From an uncultured Nitrospirota bacterium (lineage in GTDB: Bacteria > CG2-30-53-67): 51,757 nt of DNA. Below the pieces are notes generated by a model. It was not told the DNA's origin. It ran no database searches and saw nothing but the letters and a program-made list of their open reading frames with translations. The stretch spans positions 1 through 51,757 of the forward strand of contig CALZGC010000129.1 of assembly GCA_945786985.1 (NCBI GenBank), in the 5' to 3' direction. The position numbers were made by a program, and so were the translations under genes. Shown piece after piece: positions 16,424-25,234 of this stretch. The stretch's first letter is position 1, and each line of letters starts with the position of its first letter.

Positions 16424-18904
16424 GTGAGCGAAGCGTTGGAAGCTATGAAAGAGAGCAAGATTGAATTTGTCATTCTTCGGGACATCCTGAAGATCAGCAA
16501 TTCCACCCTGGACCTGAATGAACGCCTCACCCAGGTGGTGCAGGAGATCGTCTCCAAGATGACGGCGGATGCCTGCGCGATTTATCTGATGCGCAAGGGG
16601 CGGGAGTGCCTGAGCCTGAAGGCGGCGTCCGGTCTGAACGCGGCCGGCATCCGTGGCATCTGCCTCGATATGGGCGAAGGCATCACCGGATGGGTGGCCC
16701 AGCAGAAAACCCCCGCGGCCGTTCAGGATATCTTCAGCGACCCCAGAATGAAGTACATCCCGGGCACGGGCGAAGAAAAGTATCGTTCGATGATTGCCGC
16801 GCCCGTCCTCTATCTGGGGAAGTGCCTCGGTGTCCTCAACATCTGGACCCGGGAGGCGCGGGACTTCAGCGAGGATGAGGTCCATCTGCTTTGTTCCATC
16901 GCCGACGGCATCAGTGGGAGCATCCGGAATGCCCAACTCTACCTCGATGCCACCAAGCGGTACAGAGAGCTGAGCTCGCTCTATGACTTCAGCAATATGC
17001 TGAACGCGACCTTTGAATTCGAGGAGCTCATCGGAATGATCACCCGGCGCAGCACGGAGCTGATCGGGGCGAGCGGCGCCATCCTCCGTCTTCTGGACGA
17101 GCAGGACGAGCTGCTCAAGGTCAAATCGATGTACGGGCTTTGCATGGACCCCGAGAGCATTTCGCGCACCCACATCCGTCTGGGAGAGGGGGTGGCGGGT
17201 CGGGTTGCGTCGGAGGCCAACGCGGCCAAGCTCAACGATCTCGACCAGGAGGAGGGCGAGGCGCTGCCATCGGAGAAGGTCTGCTCTTCGCTCCTCTGTG
17301 TGCCCCTGATCGTTAAGGAGCGGGTGATCGGAACGCTGACGCTCCATGACAAAACGGATGCCCACGGGACCCTGGTCCACTTCGACCGCGGCGATATGGA
17401 TCTACTCCAAGCCCTGGCCAACCAGGGGGCCCTGGTGGTCGAAAACGCGAGAAATTTCGAGCGGGCCGAACGGCTCTTCCGGGAAAACGAGCGCCGGGCG
17501 AACGATTTTGAAATCCTCTATGAGATCAGCACCGCCATGAACACCACCATGAACCTCGATCAGCTCCTCAAGATCATCCTCAAGGCGGTGACCTTTGGCG
17601 GTGGGCTGAATTTCAATCGTGCCATTCTTCTCCTGGTGAACGAGAAAACCAACACGCTCCAGGGTATGCTCGGCGTCGGACCGGACAGCGGGGAGGACGC
17701 GTATCACATCTGGAGTGAAATCGGCTCCAAGAACATGAGCTTCCAGGACTGGATTTCGTCGGTCGGACTCCAGGGGGAGGACCGCACCAGCCGTTTTGAC
17801 CAGCTGGCCAAGGGGATCCGAATTCCCATCGGTTACGGCAAAGGGGTGCTGGCACACACGGTGCTCGAACGCAAAGGGTTCAACGTCAAGAATGTGCAGG
17901 AGGACCCGAGCGTCAATCCGGAGATTCTGAAGGTCCTGGCGTTTGAAAGTTTTGCCACCGTGCCCCTGATTTCTCAGGACCGGGTCGTGGGGGCCATTAT
18001 TGTGGACAATCTTTACAACAAACGTGAAATCACCGATGAAGACCTGCGGCGGCTGGAACTCTTTGCCAGCCAGGCCGGGCTGGCTATCGAGAATGCCAAG
18101 GTCTACTCCGACCTGGAGATGGCGAACCGCTCCCTGAAGGAGCTGCAGGACCGGTTGATCCAGTCTGAAAAGATGGCCGCTCTGGGCGAAATGGCTGCCA
18201 GCATCGCACACGAGATCCGAAATCCCCTGGTCTCCATCGGGGGCTTTGCCCGGCGGCTGGACGGCAAGGTCGATGCCGCCAACCCGGAAAAGCGCTACTC
18301 TCGCATCATCGTCAAGGAAGTGAACCGCCTGGAGAAGGTCCTCCAGGAGGTACTCGCCTTCTCCCGGACGGCCGAACCCCGGTTCTGTGAGTGCGATATG
18401 GTGCGGGTCGTTCAGGATGCGTTGGAGGTCTTCGAGGAGAGCTTTGCCGAGTGTGAAGTCGAGGTGGTTCAGAGATTCGGAGAGGGCATTCCGCTGGTCT
18501 ACGGGGACGGCCATCAGTTGAAGCAGGTGTTCATCAATCTCTTTTCGAATGCCCTGCAGGCCATGAATGAGGGTGGGCGTCTTACGGTGCGGTGCGAAGC
18601 GGGGGGGGCCGGGGACGGGGTATTGATTGCGGTTCAGGATACGGGCGGGGGTATCTCTGAGGATGCGATCACGAATATTTTCAACCCCTTTTTCACGACG
18701 AAACACACCGGTACGGGACTGGGGCGGGCGATTACACACCGCATGATCGAAATGCACGGGGGGCATATACAGGTGAAGAACGAACCGGGCGTGGGTGTGA
18801 CCTTCCTCATCTCCATCCCCGCAAAGCTCGACGGGCAGGGGGGGCTGGATGAAAGGGGGGGGTCTGAAATGGCGCGGGAGTCGATGAATTCGAAAAGCAC
18901 ATAG
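16424..18904 (+). CDS. Cytoplasmic sensor histidine kinase with three GAF domains
   Basis: A protein of 826 residues with no signal peptide or membrane segment. Three GAF sensor domains occupy about residues 30-180, 200-365 and 385-570 (the third is larger and contains a long insert). A HisKA dimer domain follows with phospho-acceptor H596 in SIAHEIRNPL, then HATPase_c (N box INLFSNALQA, G1 QDTGGGIS, G2 GTGLGRAITHRMIEMHGG). The usual L after GTGLG is R here. I start at GTG 16424, which has GGTGA seven bases upstream; ATG 16445 is an alternative. It follows glgA by seven bases and is followed by two single-domain receivers, its likely partners. The ligand is unknown. Confidence 0.92.
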   Translation: MSEALEAMKESKIEFVILRDILKISNSTLDLNERLTQVVQEIVSKMTADACAIYLMRKGRECLSLKAASGLNAAGIRGICLDMGEGITGWVAQQKTPAAVQDIFSDPRMKYIPGTGEEKYRSMIAAPVLYLGKCLGVLNIWTREARDFSEDEVHLLCSIADGISGSIRNAQLYLDATKRYRELSSLYDFSNMLNATFEFEELIGMITRRSTELIGASGAILRLLDEQDELLKVKSMYGLCMDPESISRTHIRLGEGVAGRVASEANAAKLNDLDQEEGEALPSEKVCSSLLCVPLIVKERVIGTLTLHDKTDAHGTLVHFDRGDMDLLQALANQGALVVENARNFERAERLFRENERRANDFEILYEISTAMNTTMNLDQLLKIILKAVTFGGGLNFNRAILLLVNEKTNTLQGMLGVGPDSGEDAYHIWSEIGSKNMSFQDWISSVGLQGEDRTSRFDQLAKGIRIPIGYGKGVLAHTVLERKGFNVKNVQEDPSVNPEILKVLAFESFATVPLISQDRVVGAIIVDNLYNKREITDEDLRRLELFASQAGLAIENAKVYSDLEMANRSLKELQDRLIQSEKMAALGEMAASIAHEIRNPLVSIGGFARRLDGKVDAANPEKRYSRIIVKEVNRLEKVLQEVLAFSRTAEPRFCECDMVRVVQDALEVFEESFAECEVEVVQRFGEGIPLVYGDGHQLKQVFINLFSNALQAMNEGGRLTVRCEAGGAGDGVLIAVQDTGGGISEDAITNIFNPFFTTKHTGTGLGRAITHRMIEMHGGHIQVKNEPGVGVTFLISIPAKLDGQGGLDERGGSEMARESMNSKST

Positions 18905-18965
18905 CAACGGGGCTGCGCGCCGTCTGCCTATGAGCCAACGCACCAGCCAATGAGGAGAGAGCCGC

Positions 18966-19322
18966 ATGAAAACCATTTTGATCGTTGATGACGAAGAGAA
19001 CATCCGGATTCTGTACAAGGAAGAGCTGGCTGATGAGGGCTACAATGTGCTTCTTGCCAGCAACGGCTACGAGGCGCTGGAAGTTCTGAATACACAGAAA
19101 CCCGATGCCATCATTCTCGACATCAAGATGCCGGGGATGGACGGGGTGAATCTGCTCAAGCTTATTAAAGAACGGAAAGAGGATGACATCCCCGTCATTA
19201 TCTGCTCTGCCTATGAGGAATACAAACAGGATTTTTCTCTCTGGGCCTCTGAGGAATACATCGTCAAGTCCGCAGATCTTACCAAAATGAAGAGTGCCTT
19301 GAAGCGCATCCTCAAGGATTGA
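18966..19322 (+). CDS. Single-domain response regulator
   Basis: A 118-residue protein made only of a receiver domain. The acidic pocket D8-D9, phospho-acceptor D52 (LDIKMPGMDG), S81 and K101 are all present. The lysine is followed by SADL rather than the usual Pro (KS instead of KP). There is no output domain, so it must work by protein contact or as a phosphate relay. It starts 61 bases after the three-GAF kinase, its probable phosphodonor. GGAGAGAGCCGC precedes the ATG. Confidence 0.93.
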   Translation: MKTILIVDDEENIRILYKEELADEGYNVLLASNGYEALEVLNTQKPDAIILDIKMPGMDGVNLLKLIKERKEDDIPVIICSAYEEYKQDFSLWASEEYIVKSADLTKMKSALKRILKD

Positions 19323-19451
19323 GGATTGCCGTAGCACGGAAGTGTCGGAGCGTGTGATGGTGGCGGTCCCCCGCTGCGTTGCTCAGGGGGCTTGCCTACC
19401 TCGTCGGCCACCGTCATGGCTTGCGCCGGGGATCGGAAAAGGGGGTCGCTG

Positions 19452-19814
19452 ATGCCCGCGAAAAGAGGATCCGTACTGATCGTTGATGACGAAGAAAGCA
19501 TCTGCCTGCTGTACCAGGCGGAGCTGGAGGATCGGGGATACGATGCCAGGGTACAGAGCCGCGCCACCCGGGTGCTCGACGACATTGAAACCAGCACGCC
19601 CGATCTCGTGGTGCTGGATATCAAAATGCCTGAGGTGAGTGGTCTGGAGCTTCTGGAGAAGATCAAGGAGCGGTTTCCACATATCCGGGTGATCCTGAAT
19701 TCGGCCTACGGTTCCTTCGGTGAGAGCCCCGCAGTGCAGCAGGCCGAGGCCTATGTTGTGAAATCCTCGGATCTGTCGGAACTGCTTGAAACCATCGAGA
19801 CCCTGCTTCCTTGA
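19452..19814 (+). CDS. Single-domain response regulator (second copy)
   Basis: A 120-residue receiver-only protein, clearly related to the one at 18966-19322: both read ILIVDDEE/VLIVDDEES, LDIKMP and VKSxDL. Here the acceptor is D56, with S84 and K104, again with KS in place of KP. The ATG at 19452 has AAAGGGGG upstream; the frame is open to 19392. The two receivers have diverged a good deal, so the duplication looks old. It lies 110 bases before thiL. Confidence 0.9.
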   Translation: MPAKRGSVLIVDDEESICLLYQAELEDRGYDARVQSRATRVLDDIETSTPDLVVLDIKMPEVSGLELLEKIKERFPHIRVILNSAYGSFGESPAVQQAEAYVVKSSDLSELLETIETLLP

Positions 19815-19924
19815 CGTGCCGGCACCCCCGGCAGGGGATACCGCCTTGGCAGCCCGTCCAGGGCGCCACAGTTTCAATCCCGCAGGCCCGGTGAAACCGG
19901 AGGCCTTTGGAAGGGAGCATCATC

Positions 19925-20917
19925 GTGGCTCCAGGGGGAGACTCAGAGTTTGAGCTCATCCGGCGGATGACTCGTTCGGTTGCATGCTTTTCGGATCAGC
20001 TGCTGACCGGCATCGGGGATGACTGCGCCGTGGTGGCGGGGGGCGCGGAGGCCGACCTGCTGCTCACTGCGGACCTTCTGGTGGAGGGCGTCCACTTTGA
20101 CCGGAAGTGGTTCTCGCTCCGGCAGATCGGGAGCAAGGCGGTGCGGGTCAATGTCAGTGACATCGCGGCCATGGGCGGTGTGCCGGACTTCGCCCTCGTG
20201 ACCCTGGCCATTCCCCCCGACGTGTCGGCGGCGTCGCTGGAGGAGCTCTATGCAGGGATTCGGGAGGCAGCGGAGACTTTTCGTGTCACCATCGCGGGCG
20301 GGGACCTGTCGCGGTCTCCGGACGTCCTCGTGCTGGACGTCATGGTTCTGGGAACGACGGAAAGGGGGCGGGCCGTTCTTCGCTCCGGTGCCCGGGTGGG
20401 TGACCGAATCTTTGTCAGCGGGACGCTGGGGGCCGCGGCGCTGGGGCTGCTTGCGGCCCGGACGCAGCAGCGCGGCCCCGATGCCGAATCGGCCATGGCA
20501 CGCCAGTGCCGACCGGAACCGGGAATCGGGCTCGGCCGGGCGCTTTCCCAGGGGCGGCTGGCAACAGCCATGATCGACCTGAGCGATGGCCTCTCGTCGG
20601 ATCTTGCCCACATCTGTGAGGCCAGCGGTGTGGGCGCAAAGATCCGTCTGCAGGATCTTCCGGTCTCGGATTCCTGCCGGAGGCTTGCCGCTGCCATGGC
20701 CGCGGAGCCCTTCGATTTCGTTCTGCACGGGGGGGAGGACTATGCGCTGCTGTTCACCGCCGGCCCCGACGCTGTGGCGGTTTTCGGAAGCAGGCGCTTC
20801 CCTTTTACGGTGACCGAGATCGGAGAGATTCTTTCCCCCGATGCCGGCATTGTTCTGGAGTATCCGGACGGGCGCTGTGAAGCTTTGCGGCCGTCCGGCT
20901 ATGATCATTTCAGGTGA
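19925..20917 (+). CDS. thiL: Thiamine-monophosphate kinase
   Basis: A 330-residue enzyme that phosphorylates thiamine monophosphate to thiamine pyrophosphate. It shows the family order: FELIRRM near the start, GIGDDCAVV (metal/ATP site), LLTADLLVEGVHFD, KAVRVNVSDIAAMGG, TIAGGDLSRSPD and LSDGLSSDLAHICEASG. Length is normal. I start at GTG 19925, seven bases after AAGGGAG; the upstream TTG at 19907 is less likely because it would contain that site. It closes the galT-to-thiL run; a strong promoter for galU follows. Confidence 0.93.
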   Translation: MAPGGDSEFELIRRMTRSVACFSDQLLTGIGDDCAVVAGGAEADLLLTADLLVEGVHFDRKWFSLRQIGSKAVRVNVSDIAAMGGVPDFALVTLAIPPDVSAASLEELYAGIREAAETFRVTIAGGDLSRSPDVLVLDVMVLGTTERGRAVLRSGARVGDRIFVSGTLGAAALGLLAARTQQRGPDAESAMARQCRPEPGIGLGRALSQGRLATAMIDLSDGLSSDLAHICEASGVGAKIRLQDLPVSDSCRRLAAAMAAEPFDFVLHGGEDYALLFTAGPDAVAVFGSRRFPFTVTEIGEILSPDAGIVLEYPDGRCEALRPSGYDHFR

Positions 20918-20958
20918 TGACTCGCCCCGTCAAGGGTGCTGCACCGCCAATGTTTGCC

Positions 20959-20987
20959 TTGACTCCATTCGGCGAGTTCTATATAAT
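20959..20987 (+). promoter_or_regulatory. Strong sigma-70 promoter for galU
   Basis: TTGACT (20959-20964) and TATAAT (20982-20987) with a 17-base spacer, the best consensus promoter in the window. Transcription would start near 20994, giving a leader of about 75 bases before galU, and could run into lon. Confidence 0.8.
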
Positions 20988-21067
20988 TCGCCCAATTTTT
21001 TGCCGATGACAATGCAGCTTGAGGGCCTTTTCGCCGCCGTGCCGGAGTCCATTACAGGAGTCTGTTC

Positions 21068-21970
21068 GTGAGCACAGCCAAGAGAATTCGCAAAGCAGTT
21101 TTCCCCGCCGCCGGCCTCGGGACGCGTTTTCTGCCGGCCACCAAGGCCTCTCCGAAGGAGATGCTTCCGCTGGTGGACAAGCCGATGATTCAGTACGTCG
21201 TGGAAGAGGCTGTGGCCGCCGGGATTGATCACATCATCCTGGTAACGGGCCGGGGCAAACGGGCCATCGAAGATCACTTCGACCGGAATGTAGAGCTGGA
21301 AAGGCATCTGGAAGCGAAGGGAAAGACGCAAGCGCTGCAGAGCATTGAGAAAATCAGCAACATGGTTGACTTCGTCTACGTGCGCCAGAAGGAGCCCCTC
21401 GGTCTGGGCCATGCCGTCAATTGCGCCCGAGACCTGATTGGGGATGAACCCTTTGCCGTGCTTCTCGGCGATGACATTATCGATTCGGCAAAGCCGGCCC
21501 TGGGCCAGATGATTGCTGTCTATGAGAAGCATGGCGGTTCGGTGTTGGCTTTGCAGGAAGTCCCGAAAGAGCAGATCCACCTCTACGGTGTGATTGAGGG
21601 CACGGCCATGGATGACAGGACCTACCGGGTTCACAACATGGTGGAGAAACCGCCCAAAGGGACCGCTCCGTCCAACCTGGCCATCATCGGGAGATACATT
21701 CTGACGCCCCGCATCTTTGACTATCTTTCCCTGCAAGAACGCGGCGCAGGGGGGGAGATCCAGCTGACCAACGCGATGGAGCGACTGGCGGAAGCAGAGC
21801 CGGTTTACGGGTACCTGTTCGATGGCAAACGCTACGATGCAGGAAGCAAGCTCGGCTTTCTGGAGGCCACCGTTGAGTTTGCGCTCAAGAACCCCGAACT
21901 GGGGCCCGCTTTTCGGGACTATCTGAAAACGCTTGACCCCGACGCTTTCTGCGCGGCGAGCCATCGGTGA
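21068..21970 (+). CDS. galU: UTP-glucose-1-phosphate uridylyltransferase
   Basis: A 300-residue enzyme that makes UDP-glucose from UTP and glucose-1-phosphate. It has the nucleotidyltransferase signature FPAAGLGTRFLPATKASPKE followed by MLPLVDKPMIQYVVEEA, and the later VEKPPKG and YDAGSKLG segments of the family. Length is standard. The start is GTG with CAGGAG eight bases upstream. It sits behind a strong promoter and 87 bases before lon. Confidence 0.96.
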   Translation: MSTAKRIRKAVFPAAGLGTRFLPATKASPKEMLPLVDKPMIQYVVEEAVAAGIDHIILVTGRGKRAIEDHFDRNVELERHLEAKGKTQALQSIEKISNMVDFVYVRQKEPLGLGHAVNCARDLIGDEPFAVLLGDDIIDSAKPALGQMIAVYEKHGGSVLALQEVPKEQIHLYGVIEGTAMDDRTYRVHNMVEKPPKGTAPSNLAIIGRYILTPRIFDYLSLQERGAGGEIQLTNAMERLAEAEPVYGYLFDGKRYDAGSKLGFLEATVEFALKNPELGPAFRDYLKTLDPDAFCAASHR

Positions 21971-22057
21971 TAGCCGCAGGGATTAAGCCATCGCTGAGAA
22001 CGGCCCCGGGACCGTGAGTGCCGGCCGGGGAGTGAACACAACTTCGGGAGTGAGAGA

Positions 22058-24529
22058 ATGGCCGTCAAGGAAGAGACCAGCCCCAAAGAAGAAGAGATCA
22101 AGATTCCCGACGAGATGCCGCTACTGCCCATTCGGGATGTCGTGGTTTTTCCGTATATGATTCTTCCGTTGTTCGTGGGACGGGAGGTATCCATCCGCGC
22201 CATCGATGAATCGCTCTCCCAGGATCGTCTGATTCTTCTGTGCACCCAGAAAAAGATCGAGGAAGAGGATCCCGCTGCGGAGGACATTCATCCCATCGGT
22301 ACGGTGGCGACCATCATGCGGATGCTGAAGCTCCCGGACGGGCGGATCAAGATCCTGGTGCAGGGGCTTGCCAAGGCCCGCGTCAACGAGTTTCTTACCA
22401 CCCGGCCCTACTTCAAGGTCGCCATCGAGAAGATTCCCGAGACGACCCTCACCGAAGTGACGGTCGAAGTGGAAGCTCTGATGCGAACCGTCAAAGAGCA
22501 GCTGGAGCAGATGGTGTCACTGGGGAAGATGATTCTTCCCGACATTCTGATCATCTCTGAGAACATTGAAGACCCCGGACGGCTGGCGGACCTCATCACG
22601 TCCAACATTGGCTTGAAGGTGGAGCAGGCCCAGGAAATACTGGAACTGAGCGATCCGGTGGCGCGTCTTCAGAAGGTGAGCGAGTATTTGAACAAGGAGA
22701 TCGAACTCCTGTCCGTTCAGCAGAAGATCCAGTCCGAGGCCAAGGGAGAAATGGACAAGATCCAGCGGGAATACTTCCTGCGGGAACAGTTGAAGGCCAT
22801 TCAGAAGGAACTGGGCGAAGTCGATGAACGGGCGGAGGAGATCAATGAGCTGCGGGAGAAGATCGCCAAGGCCCGCATGTCCAAGAAAGTTCAGGAAGAG
22901 GCGGAAAAACAGCTTCGGCGGCTGGAGAAGATGCATCCCGATTCGGCCGAGGCCTCGACCGTGCGGACCTATCTGGACTGGCTGATTGACATGCCCTGGA
23001 GCAAAAGCACCCGGGACTTGCTGGACATCAAGAAAGGGCGCGAGGTGCTCGATGAGGACCATTACAACCTCGAGAAGGTCAAAGAACGAATTCTCGAGTA
23101 TCTCAGTGTGCGCAAACTCAAGAAGAAAATGAAAGGCCCTATTCTCTGCTTTGTGGGCCCTCCCGGAGTCGGCAAGACCTCTCTGGGACGCTCCATTGCC
23201 CGCGCGCTGGGGCGCAAATTCGTTCGCATCTCCCTCGGCGGTGTGCGGGACGAGGCGGAGATTCGCGGGCATCGCCGGACGTATGTGGGTGCTTTGCCCG
23301 GTCGGGTGATCCAGGGGATCAAGCAGGCCGGATCGAACAACCCCGTCTTCATGATGGACGAGATTGACAAACTGGGCTCCGACTTCCGGGGCGATCCGTC
23401 CTCGGCCCTGTTGGAGGTCCTCGATCCGGAGCAAAACAATGCCTTTTCGGACCACTACCTGAACGTTCCCTTCGATCTATCCCATGTCATGTTCATTACC
23501 ACGGCCAATATCCTCGACACGATTCCGTCGGCGTTGCGGGACCGGATGGAGGTGCTCTATCTGTCCGGCTACACCCATGAGGAGAAGGTAAAGATCGCCG
23601 AACGCTATCTCCTGCCCAGGCAGCTCGACGAGCACGGTATCAGCGAGAAACACATGGTTCTCTCGAAGCCGGCTCTGTTCAACCTGATTACGTATTACAC
23701 CCTGGAGGCGGGTCTTCGGAATCTGGAGCGGGAGATCGCCAGTCTTTGCCGGAAGATCGCCAAGCGGGTGGCCGAGGGACACAAGGGCGCGCAACACATT
23801 TCAGCCAACAATCTGCACAAGTATCTGGGGGCGCCGAAGTACCTGCCGGAAGTGGAAGTGGGTGAAAGCCAGGTGGGTGTTTCCACAGGGTTGGCGTGGA
23901 CCCAGAGCGGGGGAGACCTCATCTTCATCGAGGCAACCCGGATGAAAGGCAAGGGCGGGCTCGTTCTCACCGGACAGCTGGGCGATGTCATGAAGGAATC
24001 AGCCCAGGCGGCCATGAGCTACATACGCTCCCGGTCTAAGACACTGGATATTTCGGAGGACGCCTTCGCGCAGAGTGATATTCACGTGCACGTTCCGGCG
24101 GGGGCGATTCCGAAGGATGGGCCTTCGGCGGGAATCACCATGGCCACTACGCTGGCTTCAGTATTCACCGGGCGCGCCGTCAAGAAGGATCTGGCCATGA
24201 CGGGTGAGGTGACCCTGCGGGGCCGAGTGCTTCCAATCGGCGGTCTGCGGGAGAAGTCATTGGCCGCCTTGCGGGCCGGCATCAAGCAGGTGATCATTCC
24301 GAAGAAGAACGAAAAGGACCTGTTGGAACTGCCACCCAAAGTGAAGAAGAATCTGGAGTTCATACCGGTAGAGCGGATGGACGAGGTCCTGGAGATTGCC
24401 CTCCTTCCTCAGCTGGACACCCGTAAAAGGAATCAGGCCTCCAAAGCCCCAGTCAAAAAGCGGAAGCCCGCGACCAAGAAGACCACGCGGCGAAAACCTG
24501 CCCGAAAATCGCCTCGCGCCCGAACCTGA
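22058..24529 (+). CDS. lon: ATP-dependent protease Lon with basic C-terminal tail
   Basis: An 823-residue cytosolic ATP-driven protease. Domains in order: LON substrate-binding domain (about 20-215), coiled-coil linker, AAA+ module with Walker A GPPGVGKT (367-374) and the sensor [19 protein letters not shown], then the Ser-Lys protease domain with S690 (KDGPSAG) and K733 (GGLREK). After the normal end near residue 790 there is a tail of about 30 residues dominated by Lys, Arg, Pro and Thr ([18 protein letters not shown]), resembling histone H1 or AT-hook tails. The basic tail may add DNA binding, which is inference. The gene starts 38 bases after a GGCCGGGGAG stretch, and GGGAGTGAGAG precedes the ATG. 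Confidence 0.97.
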   Translation: MAVKEETSPKEEEIKIPDEMPLLPIRDVVVFPYMILPLFVGREVSIRAIDESLSQDRLILLCTQKKIEEEDPAAEDIHPIGTVATIMRMLKLPDGRIKILVQGLAKARVNEFLTTRPYFKVAIEKIPETTLTEVTVEVEALMRTVKEQLEQMVSLGKMILPDILIISENIEDPGRLADLITSNIGLKVEQAQEILELSDPVARLQKVSEYLNKEIELLSVQQKIQSEAKGEMDKIQREYFLREQLKAIQKELGEVDERAEEINELREKIAKARMSKKVQEEAEKQLRRLEKMHPDSAEASTVRTYLDWLIDMPWSKSTRDLLDIKKGREVLDEDHYNLEKVKERILEYLSVRKLKKKMKGPILCFVGPPGVGKTSLGRSIARALGRKFVRISLGGVRDEAEIRGHRRTYVGALPGRVIQGIKQAGSNNPVFMMDEIDKLGSDFRGDPSSALLEVLDPEQNNAFSDHYLNVPFDLSHVMFITTANILDTIPSALRDRMEVLYLSGYTHEEKVKIAERYLLPRQLDEHGISEKHMVLSKPALFNLITYYTLEAGLRNLEREIASLCRKIAKRVAEGHKGAQHISANNLHKYLGAPKYLPEVEVGESQVGVSTGLAWTQSGGDLIFIEATRMKGKGGLVLTGQLGDVMKESAQAAMSYIRSRSKTLDISEDAFAQSDIHVHVPAGAIPKDGPSAGITMATTLASVFTGRAVKKDLAMTGEVTLRGRVLPIGGLREKSLAALRAGIKQVIIPKKNEKDLLELPPKVKKNLEFIPVERMDEVLEIALLPQLDTRKRNQASKAPVKKRKPATKKTTRRKPARKSPRART

Positions 24530-24564
24530 CTTCCCCTTTCTGTGGGGGCATCTCGAAGAGGGGC

Positions 24565-24593
24565 TTGACGCGGTTCGGAAAACTGCATATATT
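24565..24593 (+). promoter_or_regulatory. Sigma-70 promoter for the FmdB-type gene
   Basis: TTGACG (24565-24570), 17-base spacer, TATATT (24588-24593). Transcription would begin near 24600, about 57 bases before the ATG at 24657. Its strength suggests this tiny gene is transcribed independently of lon. Confidence 0.7.
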
Positions 24594-24656
24594 CTTTAGT
24601 GTGGTTAACGCGTCTTCTCTTTCACGGGAACAATGGGCCCATATGGAGATTGGACG

Positions 24657-24866
24657 ATGCCCTTTTATGAATATGCCTGCAAGAAATGCGGGGAGATTTT
24701 CGACGTCCTTCAAAAACTGGGGGCGGGAGCCGAGGGGGTCCTCTGCCCCCGGTGCGGCGGTTCTGGGTGCGATAAGTTGATGTCCGTTGCCGCCGTTCGT
24801 TCGGATACCTCGGGCGGCACGGCTACTTCCCCGGGAGGGTGTGTTCCGAGGGGCGGGTTCTCCTGA
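24657..24866 (+). CDS. FmdB-family zinc ribbon protein
   Basis: A 69-residue protein beginning MPFYEYACKKCGEIFDVLQK, the signature of the FmdB / CxxC_CxxC_SSSS family of putative regulatory zinc ribbons. Two CxxC knuckles bind one zinc: CKKC (residues 8-11) and CPRC near residue 30. The tail is Gly/Ser/Thr rich. Function is unknown; the name comes from a proposed regulator of a formamidase operon. It has its own good promoter. A stem-loop (CCCTGCG GT CGCAGGG, 24878-24893) lies just after the stop. Confidence 0.87.
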   Translation: MPFYEYACKKCGEIFDVLQKLGAGAEGVLCPRCGGSGCDKLMSVAAVRSDTSGGTATSPGGCVPRGGFS

Positions 24867-24877
24867 GCCGGCTGATC

Positions 24878-24893
24878 CCTGCGGTCGCAGGGC
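24878..24893 (+). terminator. Stem-loop after FmdB-type gene
   Basis: Perfect 7-pair stem CCCTGCG / CGCAGGG with a two-base GT centre, which can extend with TGATC / GATCA outside a bulge. It sits 11 bases after the stop codon but has no T-run, so it may be a weak terminator or an RNA stabiliser. Confidence 0.4.
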
Positions 24894-24989
24894 CGGATCA
24901 CAACAGAAACGGGCAGCGGGCGAAGCGCCTTTCTTCGGTGAAATTCCGAGACCGTCTATGGCGGACGGGCCCCCTGCCGGATTATTGAG

Positions 24990-25070
24990 ATGAATGAAAT
25001 CGGCCTCTGGGTCTTGGTGACGCTTTTTGTGGTGTTGCTGGGCTTTCTATCGTACAAAGGGGGAGCCTGA
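24990..25070 (+). CDS. Possible 26-residue single-helix membrane peptide
   Basis: An ORF of 26 codons beginning MNEIGLWVLVTLFVVLLGF and ending SYKGGA. It would be one transmembrane helix with a short polar end. It lies in the 368 bp gap between the FmdB-type gene and the minus-strand HD-GYP gene. The ribosome site is poor (only TTGAG next to the ATG), so this rests on the hydrophobic pattern alone. Nothing else is visible in that gap. Confidence 0.35.
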   Translation: MNEIGLWVLVTLFVVLLGFLSYKGGA

Positions 25071-25234
25071 CGGGTCGGCCCCTCTTCCCGGTCGGGAAAC
25101 CCCCAGGATTGCCCTCCTGAAAAAGACAAACCGGATCGATCTTCTTAGCTTTCTACCGATTCAAAGTTAGCTCTGTCCCGGAGGTCTTGCCTTGCGGTGT
25201 TCTGCGGAGGTTGTGCCGTGCAAGTGGGCCTTGA

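Noticed and set aside
14626-16557. Long minus-strand ORF of 643 codons opposite galT/glgA
   Set aside because: Antisense to clearly conserved genes; composition typical of GC-rich shadow frames.
17402-19018. Minus-strand ORF of 538 codons opposite the histidine kinase
   Set aside because: Antisense shadow; no recognisable domain.
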